Assembly: GCA_012031225.1 (NCBI GenBank)
Contig: JAAUTZ010000037.1
Span: 1 to 34,505 of the forward strand
Length of the DNA: 34,505 nucleotides
Direction: 5' to 3'
From: Chloroflexaceae bacterium
GTDB taxonomy: Bacteria > Chloroflexota > Chloroflexia > Chloroflexales > Chloroflexaceae
A program made the position numbers and the translations under genes. Below the pieces are notes generated by a model, which searched no databases, was not told the DNA's origin, and worked only from the letters and a program-made list of their open reading frames with translations. Below are positions 7,815-14,839 of this stretch, piece by piece (within the stretch, counting starts at the first letter, position 1; the number at the start of each line of letters is the position of its first letter).

Positions 7815-9488
7815 TTACGCGCCCAAGAGTAGCCGATCCAGCACCATTGCCCCAAACAGCAGGGCCAGATAGAGCAGCGAGTATTTGTACAAGCCCCAGA
7901 TCGCGGCTTGGTCGCCTACCTTCCATGTGCGCCAAGCGTAGTACAGGAAGATTGCACCGAGTAGCGCAGCAAGGATCAGGTAGATGCCACCCATTGCGCC
8001 AACCGGAGTGAGGACGAAGCTAAACCAGACGAGCAGGATTGAGTAGAGCCAAATCTGCCAGCGGGTTTCGCCCTCGCCCGCCACAACCGGCAACATGGGG
8101 ATGCCAGCGCGGGCGTAGTCCTTTTGCTTGACGAGGGCCAGTGCCCAGAAGTGCGGCGGTGTCCAGTAGAAGATGATCAGGAAGAGGATCACCGGGGTGA
8201 GGGAAACATCGCCCGTCATTGCCGCCCAGCCAACCATCGGCGGAATTGCGCCTGCGCCACCACCGATCACGATGTTCTGCCACGTATTGCGCTTGAGCCA
8301 GACGGTGTAGGCGACGGCGTAGTAGAATGCGCCAATCAGGGCAAGGATTGCGGCGGCAAGCGTGGCGAATGTTGCTAGCACCACAAACGACAGCACAACC
8401 AGCGTAATGCCGAAGATCATCGCGTGGGCGGGGGCGATCCGTCCGCTCGGCACGGGGCGGCGGCTCGTGCGGCCCATGTTGATGTCTACATCTTTCTCAA
8501 AGGCGCAGTTGATCGCGCCGGCCCCACCTGAGGCAAGGTAGCCACCGAGCATCGTCCAGAAGACGAGCGCCAACGTGGGCAACCCTTGATCCGTGATGTA
8601 CATTGCAGCGAGGGTTGTCACCAAGAGCAGCGAGATCACTTTGGGCTTCGTCAGGCTGATATAATCCGCTAGCAGCGAAGGCTTGCGCTCGGTGGCGGGG
8701 ATGCCTGCGGCAGGCACGGCAGGCGCGGCGAGCGTGGGGGCGGGGCGGCGGTAGGCAAGCGTGGTCAGTCCGACTAATACCATCCACAACGCAATCAGCA
8801 CCGTACTCGTGACGATGTGCAGCGTGGAGAGTGGGCCTATGCCCTGCCACCACGTCAGATTGACAAGCAGCAGCAGTCCAAAGGCGGCACTGCCAGCCCC
8901 CAGCAAAAACGGATCGGTGCGGCGCGTGCGCCACGTCTGCCAGCTTAGGTACAGCACGGTGCTGCTAAGGACAAGCATGCCAGCAGTGTAGATCGGCATC
9001 CTGAGCAAGCCGTCGCGCAGGAGGCTGCCGCCCGCCACAAGGGCCCATGCGGTGATCGTCGCCAGTAATGCCACATACTGGTAGAGCAGCTGCTGCTTGC
9101 GGGCCCGCCCCCCGATACGCTGCGTATGGCTGGTATTGGGTACACTCAGCACAATCATCGGGATGAGGAGCGCAGCAACCGGCAATGCACAGATAGCAGG
9201 ATGCACCATACTGCTCAGGAACGGAACGTGTTGCTGCACTGGGGTGAGGCTTAGCCCTACTTGGGCAAGGATGATCGGCGGGATACTCAGCAGCGGCATA
9301 CGCACCCACCACTCGGCATCGCGCTGATGCCACGCAACCGCACTACTCGCTAAGCTAAAGCCCGCCGCGAGCAGCACCAGTGTGGTGTGCTGCCCTGCCA
9401 GCAGCAGGGCCATTGTCGCTAATGCACCCGCAGTCAGCAACCAGCCTACAATATGCAGGTTGCTCGCCTTCTGAAAATAGGCTTTCAT
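7815..9488 (-). CDS. ctaB: Protoheme IX farnesyltransferase (heme O synthase) with a fused N-terminal membrane domain
   Basis: Residues about 270-557 are a complete UbiA-type heme O synthase, which transfers a farnesyl group to heme b in the membrane for the oxidase. It has SLTKPKVISLLL, the Asp-rich NCAFEKDVDINMGRTSRRP, YTVWLKRNTWQNIVIGGGAGA, and FYWTPPHFWALAL followed by KDYARAGIPMLPVV. Stand-alone CtaB is about 300 residues; this protein has about 260 extra N-terminal residues with roughly eight hydrophobic segments. The extra domain may be a degenerate CtaA (heme A synthase) relative, since CtaA-CtaB fusions are known in Thermus. However, I do not see the conserved CtaA Glu motif or a convincing His set. 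AAGGGGAG precedes the ATG. It lies in the cox operon after ctaD. Confidence 0.92.
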   Translation of the reverse strand: MKAYFQKASNLHIVGWLLTAGALATMALLLAGQHTTLVLLAAGFSLASSAVAWHQRDAEWWVRMPLLSIPPIILAQVGLSLTPVQQHVPFLSSMVHPAICALPVAALLIPMIVLSVPNTSHTQRIGGRARKQQLLYQYVALLATITAWALVAGGSLLRDGLLRMPIYTAGMLVLSSTVLYLSWQTWRTRRTDPFLLGAGSAAFGLLLLVNLTWWQGIGPLSTLHIVTSTVLIALWMVLVGLTTLAYRRPAPTLAAPAVPAAGIPATERKPSLLADYISLTKPKVISLLLVTTLAAMYITDQGLPTLALVFWTMLGGYLASGGAGAINCAFEKDVDINMGRTSRRPVPSGRIAPAHAMIFGITLVVLSFVVLATFATLAAAILALIGAFYYAVAYTVWLKRNTWQNIVIGGGAGAIPPMVGWAAMTGDVSLTPVILFLIIFYWTPPHFWALALVKQKDYARAGIPMLPVVAGEGETRWQIWLYSILLVWFSFVLTPVGAMGGIYLILAALLGAIFLYYAWRTWKVGDQAAIWGLYKYSLLYLALLFGAMVLDRLLLGA

Positions 9489-9610
9489 CGTACCGCTCCC
9501 CTTCTAGCCGCAGCATAGACCAACTGGAACCACAACAGTACAATAGTCTACGCTGCTTACATCTCACTTCTACGCTTCACATGACATGGCAATGACGCAA
9601 TGACCGACCC

Positions 9611-11269
9611 CTAATGCACATCTTTCGTCTGGATACCCAGCTTACGGATCCGCAAGTCCCACAGGGGGCGATCACTCGTAATTGGTGGCAGGCGGTCAAA
9701 GTTGTGTTCGGGCGGGGGCGAGGAGGTGGCCCACTCCAGCGTATTGCCTTCCCACGGATTGTCGTTGGCCCGTTCACCTTTGTTGAAGCCATGCACATAG
9801 ATTACGTTGACGATAAACAGCAAAGTTGAGAATGCCACGAGGAATGCCCCGAAGGTGGCAATCTGGTTCATAAATGTCCAGCCGTATTCCTCTGCATAAT
9901 CGGCGTAGCGGCGCGGCATGCCAAGCATACCGAGTACGTGCATCGGGAAGAAGGTGATGTTCATGCCGATGAACATGGTCCAGAATTGCCACATCCCGAT
10001 GCGCTCATTCAGCATGCGCCCGGTCATCTTGGGCCACCAGTAGTAGTAGGCGGCAAAGATGCCAAAGACACTCCCCCCGAACAGCACGTAATGGATGTGT
10101 CCTACCACCCAATACGTATCGTGCAGTTGCTTGGCAAGCGGCACGGCGGCTTGGAAGATGCCGCTGATCCCGCCAATCAAGAACATGGACAGGAAGCCGA
10201 TCACGAACACGAGCGGTGTTTTCAGATTGAGCGAGCCGCCCCACATCGTTGCGATCCAATTGAAAATCTTCAGCCCAGTGGGAACCGCAATGATGATCGT
10301 GGTTGCCATAAACAACGTCTCTACCACCGGATTCGAGCCAATCGTGAACATGTGGTGCAGCCACGAGGTGAAGCCCAACACACCGATCAGCACGGTGGAA
10401 ACAAAGATCGCAAAGTAGCCAAAGATCGGCTTGCGCGAGAAGACCGGCAGAATCTCGCTGACGATGCCCATTGCGGGCAGGATCATAATGTAGACAGCGG
10501 GGTGCGAGTAGAACCAGAACATATGCTGCCACAGGCGCGGGTCGCCTTGGGCGGCATCGAAGAAGCGCGTTCCGAATTGGCGATCCGTGAGCAGCATCGT
10601 CAGTGCGCCCGTGAGCATCGGCGTGGCGGCCAGCACCATGCCCTGCGCAGTGACAACCGACCACGTAAAGAGCGGGATTTTGCGCCACGTCATGCCCGGC
10701 GCACGCATGTTGGCAACGGTAACGAGAAAGTTGACCGCACCGAGAATGCTAGAGATGCCAATCAGTTGCAGCCCCAGAATCCAGAAATCTTGGCCAATAC
10801 TCGGCGAGTAGGTGGCATTCGAGAGCGGCGGGTAGCTCGTCCAGCCAGCCGCCGCCGCCCCGCCCTCAAAGAAGAAGCCGCCGAACATGGTCAAGCCGCC
10901 AAACACTGCCAGCCACAAGGCGAGCGCATTGATGCGCGGGAATGCCATGTCCGCTGCGCCAATCTGAAGCGGCACGATGAAGTTGCCAATGCCAGCGAAG
11001 AACGGGATGATGAACAGGAAGATCATGCCCGTGGCGTGCATGGTGAACAGTTGGTTGTAAAAGCCCGTTGAGACAAATTGCATGCCGGGTGCAGATAACT
11101 CGGCGCGGATCAGCAAGGCCAGCAAGCCGGAGATGATGAAAAACAAGAATGACACGGCAATATACATCCAGCCAATCTTCTTGTGATCCACCGTCGTGAT
11201 CCACGACATAATGCCCCGACTTGTCCACGGGATCGTCTGCTTCGGCTGTGGAACAGATATTGTTGCCAT
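9611..11269 (-). CDS. ctaD: Cytochrome c oxidase subunit I, A2-type heme-copper oxidase
   Basis: A 552-residue, about twelve-helix membrane protein that reduces oxygen at the heme a3-CuB centre. The low-spin heme ligand lies in TMHATGMIFLF. CuB ligands are in YSHPAVY (residues 254-260, including the His-Tyr cross-link pair) and in LHHMF. The other heme ligands are in VVGHIHYVLFGG. The D-channel Asp is in GAADMAFPR and the K-channel Lys in PTGLKIFNW. The helix VI motif is YSHPAVY rather than GHPEVY. Glu is absent and Tyr-Ser precede the His, the signature of A2-type oxidases such as those of Rhodothermus and Thermus caa3. It follows ctaC by 40 bases. A 122-base gap without clear structure separates it from ctaB. 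Confidence 0.97.
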   Translation of the reverse strand: MATISVPQPKQTIPWTSRGIMSWITTVDHKKIGWMYIAVSFLFFIISGLLALLIRAELSAPGMQFVSTGFYNQLFTMHATGMIFLFIIPFFAGIGNFIVPLQIGAADMAFPRINALALWLAVFGGLTMFGGFFFEGGAAAAGWTSYPPLSNATYSPSIGQDFWILGLQLIGISSILGAVNFLVTVANMRAPGMTWRKIPLFTWSVVTAQGMVLAATPMLTGALTMLLTDRQFGTRFFDAAQGDPRLWQHMFWFYSHPAVYIMILPAMGIVSEILPVFSRKPIFGYFAIFVSTVLIGVLGFTSWLHHMFTIGSNPVVETLFMATTIIIAVPTGLKIFNWIATMWGGSLNLKTPLVFVIGFLSMFLIGGISGIFQAAVPLAKQLHDTYWVVGHIHYVLFGGSVFGIFAAYYYWWPKMTGRMLNERIGMWQFWTMFIGMNITFFPMHVLGMLGMPRRYADYAEEYGWTFMNQIATFGAFLVAFSTLLFIVNVIYVHGFNKGERANDNPWEGNTLEWATSSPPPEHNFDRLPPITSDRPLWDLRIRKLGIQTKDVH

Positions 11270-11309
11270 AGAATCTTCTTCCCTCTAGGATAGTAAAATC
11301 GGAGCCGAA

Positions 11310-12425
11310 CTACTCTAAGGTGTCCAGATAGGCAATCAGTGCATCCATCTCGTCTGGTGCAATCGGGATGGCAGGCATACGTGCGCCCGGCTTCTGCGAC
11401 GGATTGACGATCCAGCTCCGGAGGTTATCTTCGGTGTTGGGCATAATTCCAGCGATCTGCCTGCGGCTCGCAAAGTTCGAGAGGTTCGGACCCGCTTGGG
11501 CATTGATCCCAAGCCCACCGACGGCATGGCAGCCGACACAGCCCTTTTGCACAAACACCTGCTCACCCTGCTGCACCTGTGGGCTTGGGTTGGTAATGGC
11601 GATAGCGTTGACCTGATTCTTGGCGACCTGCGCCTGCGCCCACGCATCGAACTCATCCGGCGGCAACGCAACCACGCGCATCGGCATGTAGGCGTGTGAG
11701 GCTCCGCACAGTTCGGTGCAGTTGCCCTCAAATACCCCCGGCCGGCTGACTTGGAACCAGCTAAACGTTACCGCTCCGGGATACAAATCCTGCTTGCCGC
11801 CGAGTTGCGGAATCCACCACGCATGGGCTACATCGCGGCTGGTGATCTGCAACACAACAACATCGCCGACAGGCACGTACAGATCGGCGGCGGTGGTGAA
11901 GTTGTAGTCGAGGTAGTTGTACTGCCACCACCACTGCTGCCCGACAATCTCAATCGTGAGGGTGGAGGCGGCGAGGAACGCCGCTGCTTCCTCAGGGGTA
12001 ACATCATTGTTGAAGCAGACACTCGCCACCGATACCGGCGACAATCCCGCTGCCGTCGGGGGGCGATCCGCCAGCATCACTTGCCACGCCAGCACAAACA
12101 CGGCAATGGCAATCAAGGCTGGCCCAATCGTCCACGCAATTTCCATGCGGTTGTTGCCATGCACCTGCACGGGCAGTTCGTCGTCGCTGCGCCGCCGGAA
12201 GCGGATCGCCGAATAGATCAGCAAGCCTTCGACCAAAATGAACACCGCAACCGACATCCAGAACACGATCCAGTACAGGTTGGCAATCAGGGCGGCATTG
12301 GGCGAGGCGGGGTCAAGTGGCGAGGGCGACTGCGCGGCTACCGCATTCGGGAGCAGCATTCCCACCAGCATGATCACGCCCCCCAACCAGAGTAGTTGCC
12401 TACGCACGATACGTCGTAGTGACAT
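11310..12425 (-). CDS. ctaC: Cytochrome c oxidase subunit II with fused cytochrome c domain (caa3 type)
   Basis: A membrane-anchored electron entry subunit of 371 residues. An N-terminal signal or membrane segment (LLWLGGVIMLVGMLLPNAVA) is followed by two transmembrane helices and the CuA cupredoxin domain. The CuA ligands fall in CTELCGASHAYMPM (C236, C240, H244, M247) and the aromatic QQWWWQYNY patch is present. A C-terminal class I cytochrome c domain carries CVGCH (296-300) and a likely Met ligand in GARMPAIP. This composition defines a caa3 oxidase. The ATG at 12425 has GAGGGAG about 4 bases upstream, whereas the in-frame ATG at 12461 has none. It is the first gene of the operon; an extended -10 promoter about 300 bases upstream is possible. 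Confidence 0.95.
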   Translation of the reverse strand: MSLRRIVRRQLLWLGGVIMLVGMLLPNAVAAQSPSPLDPASPNAALIANLYWIVFWMSVAVFILVEGLLIYSAIRFRRRSDDELPVQVHGNNRMEIAWTIGPALIAIAVFVLAWQVMLADRPPTAAGLSPVSVASVCFNNDVTPEEAAAFLAASTLTIEIVGQQWWWQYNYLDYNFTTAADLYVPVGDVVVLQITSRDVAHAWWIPQLGGKQDLYPGAVTFSWFQVSRPGVFEGNCTELCGASHAYMPMRVVALPPDEFDAWAQAQVAKNQVNAIAITNPSPQVQQGEQVFVQKGCVGCHAVGGLGINAQAGPNLSNFASRRQIAGIMPNTEDNLRSWIVNPSQKPGARMPAIPIAPDEMDALIAYLDTLE

Positions 12426-12483
12426 GTACTCCCTCTTCTCTTCTAGGTTCTCAGGGTGCATCCGTTCTAAACCATTCTACCTA

Positions 12484-12503
12484 TGACCTAACTTAGGCTA
12501 GGT
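12484..12503. promoter_or_regulatory. Palindromic operator candidate upstream of ctaC
   Basis: GACCTA and TAGGTC form inverted arms around ACTTAGGC; a nested CCTAACTTAGG palindrome overlaps it. It lies about 60-80 bases before the ctaC ATG, within the predicted 5' leader or promoter-proximal region of the cox operon. No regulator can be assigned. Confidence 0.35.
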
Positions 12504-12730
12504 CGTTTCTCCCGCTCCAAATGCAGCCACATAAACGTCGGCGCGTGCGAATCGGGTACCACGCCGCGCAGGATCAACGTTGCGCTGCACGAGAACACAC
12601 ACTCAATTCAATACCAATGTCTCCGTGTGTTGTGTACGATATATCAAACCACATTGCTAAACTCTTGATTTAAATACTTCGTGTATTGATCTTTAGTCTA
12701 TCGTAGTGAAATCTTTTCTATTCAAGAATC

Positions 12731-12739
12731 ATTATAACA
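12731..12739 (-). promoter_or_regulatory. Extended -10 promoter candidate for the cox operon
   Basis: The minus strand reads TGT-TATAAT, a perfect -10 with the extended TGn element, and a poor -35 (CATTCC at 17 bases). It would give a leader of about 300 bases before ctaC. Several other AT-rich hexamers nearby make this a tentative choice. Confidence 0.35.
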
Positions 12740-12896
12740 TACTCTGTCTGCATGGAATGCAAGCTATATCATACGAATGCCCCAGAAACCTACCTGTTGG
12801 ATCTGAGTGTGATATGTACACGTAATACAAAATTTTCGACTTGCAAATAGGGCAATTACGCCCCACCTTTGCTGAGAGGCTTTGCAATCAGACAAT

Positions 12897-12910
12897 GTGA
12901 AGGTCTTCAC
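12897..12910. promoter_or_regulatory. Inverted repeat upstream of the 94-residue gene promoter
   Basis: GTGAAG and CTTCAC are perfect 6-bp arms separated by GT. They end 34 bases before the -35 box at 12945, a typical activator position. Function is not known. Confidence 0.3.
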
Positions 12911-12944
12911 AGAGTCGAAATATCAAGACAAGCTGTGCAAGCTA

Positions 12945-12974
12945 TTGACAAATGGAGCAACATCATGGTATAGT
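12945..12974 (+). promoter_or_regulatory. Strong sigma-70-like promoter
   Basis: TTGACA (12945-12950, 6/6), an 18-base spacer and TATAGT (12969-12974, 5/6). Transcription is predicted to start near 12981, giving a leader of about 60 bases before the ATG at 13041. It is the best -35/-10 pair I found in the window. Confidence 0.7.
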
Positions 12975-12980
12975 TAATTT

Positions 12981-12997
12981 AGCATAAATTTTATGCT
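12981..12997. promoter_or_regulatory. 17-bp palindrome at the predicted transcription start
   Basis: AGCATAAA and TTTATGCT are perfect 8-bp arms around a single central T. The palindrome begins at the predicted +1 of the promoter at 12945-12974, where a bound repressor would block initiation. Its symmetry and AT-rich core suit a helix-turn-helix repressor. As RNA it would be only a weak hairpin. Confidence 0.5.
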
Positions 12998-13040
12998 TTC
13001 TCGTTATCAAAATATTTTGGCAGAGCAAGAGGTAAGCACA

Positions 13041-13325
13041 ATGTTAACTCGTGAACGTTTGACAACAGTTGAGCAGTCCCAGTCGCAGCGTGGCCTTGGT
13101 GGCAATATGGTGGTCGGAGCTGTTGCTGGTGCTGGGGTTGGTCTAGCTGGCGGCATTGCCGCGCTGATGAGTTCGCCCGTCGTTGAGGCTTCGGTGCAGA
13201 TGGCATCGGCTGGCTCGTTCGGCATGACGTTGCCAATTATGTTGGCAAGTTTCCTTGCTGGGGTCGGCACGATTGCTGGCGCATTTCTCGACCTGACGAA
13301 AGACACAGATCGTTCAGCAAGCTAA
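13041..13325 (+). CDS. Small Gly/Ala-rich membrane protein of unknown function
   Basis: I do not recognise a family. The 94-residue protein starts with a polar segment (MLTRERLTTVEQSQSQRG). It has a glycine-rich hydrophobic segment (VVGAVAGAGVGLAGGIAALM), a short linker (SSPVVEASVQMASAGSFG), a second hydrophobic segment (TLPIMLASFLAGVGTIAGAF) and a charged tail. The regular Gly spacing suggests packed helices (glycine zipper). I chose the ATG at 13041 because AAGAGGT lies about 9 bases upstream. An in-frame ATG at 12993 would fall inside the palindrome, about 12 bases from the predicted transcript start and without a ribosome site. It forms a single-gene unit with its own promoter and terminator, which suggests regulated, possibly high expression. 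Confidence 0.75.
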   Translation: MLTRERLTTVEQSQSQRGLGGNMVVGAVAGAGVGLAGGIAALMSSPVVEASVQMASAGSFGMTLPIMLASFLAGVGTIAGAFLDLTKDTDRSAS

Positions 13326-13366
13326 CACCCATATGTGTTCTGCCGGAAAATGGATAGACTGAGTTT

Positions 13367-13400
13367 GCGCCTCTTGCATCTCCGCAAGAGGCGCGTTTTG
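13367..13400 (+). terminator. Strong rho-independent terminator
   Basis: GCGCCTCTTGC (13367-13377) and GCAAGAGGCGC (13384-13394) pair perfectly over 11 bp around a 6-base loop, followed by GTTTTG. It ends the 94-residue gene transcript. The opposite strand has no T-tract, so it is not an obvious terminator for the E2 gene. Confidence 0.9.
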
Positions 13401-13424
13401 TAATCCAGACCAGTGCGCCCTGCA

Positions 13425-14822
13425 CTAGCCCGCCCACCCCGCTAGCCCCGCTTGGACGCTTGCCAGAAACGCATCCGCCCCCGCCCCATCCAGCACACGA
13501 TGATCGAAGCTGAGACTCAGGTACGCCATTGGGCGGATTGCCAGCATCCCCCCGATCACCTTGACCCGCTCCTCAATCACGCCCACGCCAAGAATCGCAC
13601 TCTGTGGTTGGTGGATAATCGGGGTTGACCAGAGCGAGCCGCTTGTGCCGTGATTGGTAATCGTGAAAGTTCCGCCGCCTACGTCCTCTGGCGTGAGTGT
13701 CCCAGCGCGGGCACGTTGCGCCAAGTCTTCAATCTGGCGGGCTAGCCCCGCGAGCGATAGCTCATCGGCGTGGCGGATCACTGGTACAATCAAACCCGTC
13801 GTATCCAGTGCGGTTGCTACGCCGATATGCACCGCCGCATTGAGGACAATCTCCGTCTCGGCCCAGCGTGCATTGGCCAACGGGTGCTGCTGCAAAGCCT
13901 GTGCCACCACCGCCACAACATACGCCGTGTAAGTGAGCCGTAGCCCGCGAGCTGCGAAGGCCGCGCGCTGCGCCCGCCGATGGGCGGCAACTGCGCTGAA
14001 ATCCACCTCCATCACGGTGGTGACGTGCGGGCTGGTAGCAACACTCTGCACCATATGCACAGCGATAGCACGGCGCATGCCCGTCACGGGAATGCTGCCT
14101 GCTGCGAGGCGCACGGCGGGCGGAGGTGCGGCAGACGGTACAGCGACGGGAGCAGGTGGAGCAGGTGGAGTAAGTGCAACTGCCGCAAGCACATCGGCGC
14201 GGGTGATCCGCCCACCGCGCCCTGTCCCCCGCAGGAGGCGCAGATCGAGATTGTGCTGGGCGGCGAGGCGTGACACAGCCGGCGTGATGATCGTCGCTGG
14301 ATCGAATGTGTCCGGGGGATCGGATATTGGCGCGAGACCAACGGACGGTGGCGCGGGCTGCTGCACAGACTGCTGGGCGTGGGCATAATCAAGCACATCT
14401 TGGCGCGTGATGCGCCCGCCCGGAGCCGTGCCGCGTACCTGCGTCAGGTCTACGCCTAGCTCTGCGGCAACTTTGGCGGCAACTGGGGAGACGTGCGGCA
14501 AGCTCGGTTGGGCGGCGATTGGCGCAGGGACCGGCGGTGCATCGGCAGGCGTGGGTGCGGCGGGCGGTGGGCTTGCGGCTTCGGCGGGCGGGCCGATCAG
14601 CACCAGCAATGTACCGACTTTGACCGTTGTCCCTTCCGGCACAAGGATCTTGAGGATCGTACCGCTTGCGGGCGCGGAAATATCGGTAGTGACTTTATCG
14701 GTCTCAACTTCGAGCAGCGGATCGAAGGCAGCAACATACTCACCCTCGCGCCGATACCAACGACTGATGGTGCCCTCTTGCAGCGATTCGCTCAGTTGCG
14801 GTAGTTTGAGTTCAGTTGGCAT
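13425..14822 (-). CDS. 2-oxoacid dehydrogenase E2 (dihydrolipoyl acyltransferase), branched-chain type, with two E3-binding domains
   Basis: The 465-residue core subunit moves the acyl group from E1-bound thiamine to CoA. Residues 1-77 are one lipoyl domain with the lipoylated Lys43 in ETDKVTTD. After a Pro/Ala linker there are two peripheral-subunit-binding domains: about 112-147 (SPVAAKVAAELGVDL, RGTAPGGRITRQDVL) and about 176-214 (TPAVSRLAAQHNLDL, RGTGRGGRITRADVL). The catalytic acyltransferase domain, about 235-465, ends with SFDHRVLDG (His441, Asp445). Most E2 proteins have a single binding domain. It is the last gene of the operon, 17 bases after E1-beta. An E3 (lipoamide dehydrogenase) gene is not in the window. 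Branched-chain versus pyruvate specificity rests mainly on the E1 partners. Confidence 0.93.
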   Translation of the reverse strand: MPTELKLPQLSESLQEGTISRWYRREGEYVAAFDPLLEVETDKVTTDISAPASGTILKILVPEGTTVKVGTLLVLIGPPAEAASPPPAAPTPADAPPVPAPIAAQPSLPHVSPVAAKVAAELGVDLTQVRGTAPGGRITRQDVLDYAHAQQSVQQPAPPSVGLAPISDPPDTFDPATIITPAVSRLAAQHNLDLRLLRGTGRGGRITRADVLAAVALTPPAPPAPVAVPSAAPPPAVRLAAGSIPVTGMRRAIAVHMVQSVATSPHVTTVMEVDFSAVAAHRRAQRAAFAARGLRLTYTAYVVAVVAQALQQHPLANARWAETEIVLNAAVHIGVATALDTTGLIVPVIRHADELSLAGLARQIEDLAQRARAGTLTPEDVGGGTFTITNHGTSGSLWSTPIIHQPQSAILGVGVIEERVKVIGGMLAIRPMAYLSLSFDHRVLDGAGADAFLASVQAGLAGWAG

Positions 14823-14839
14823 AGCTCACTCTCTCCCGA

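Larger units (their letters stand above)
12426..12944. other. AT-rich intergenic regulatory stretch between the cox operon and a plus-strand gene
   Basis: About 500 bases with no credible gene, visibly richer in A/T than the flanks, especially 12600-12840. It contains several short inverted repeats: GACCTA/TAGGTC at 12484-12503, AACACAC/GTGTGTT around 12594-12631, AATAC/GTATT at 12673-12687, TTGCAAA/TTTGCAA at 12841-12887, and GTGAAG/CTTCAC at 12897-12910. It must hold the divergent promoters. No tRNA or riboswitch fold was recognised. Confidence 0.6.

Noticed and set aside
7684-7935. Longer 83-residue version of the one-helix cox protein overlapping ctaB
   Set aside because: The extra N-terminus is a shadow of ctaB, and TAAGGAGG points to the ATG at 7803.
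9938-11071. 377-codon open frame on the plus strand opposite ctaD
   Set aside because: It is the antisense of a fully recognised subunit I gene, is rich in His, Arg, Glu and Asp as expected for a shadow frame, and has no family motifs.
12993-13040. Upstream ATG giving a 110-residue version of the small membrane protein
   Set aside because: It lies inside the palindrome about 12 bases from the predicted transcript start and has no ribosome site; the ATG at 13041 has one.
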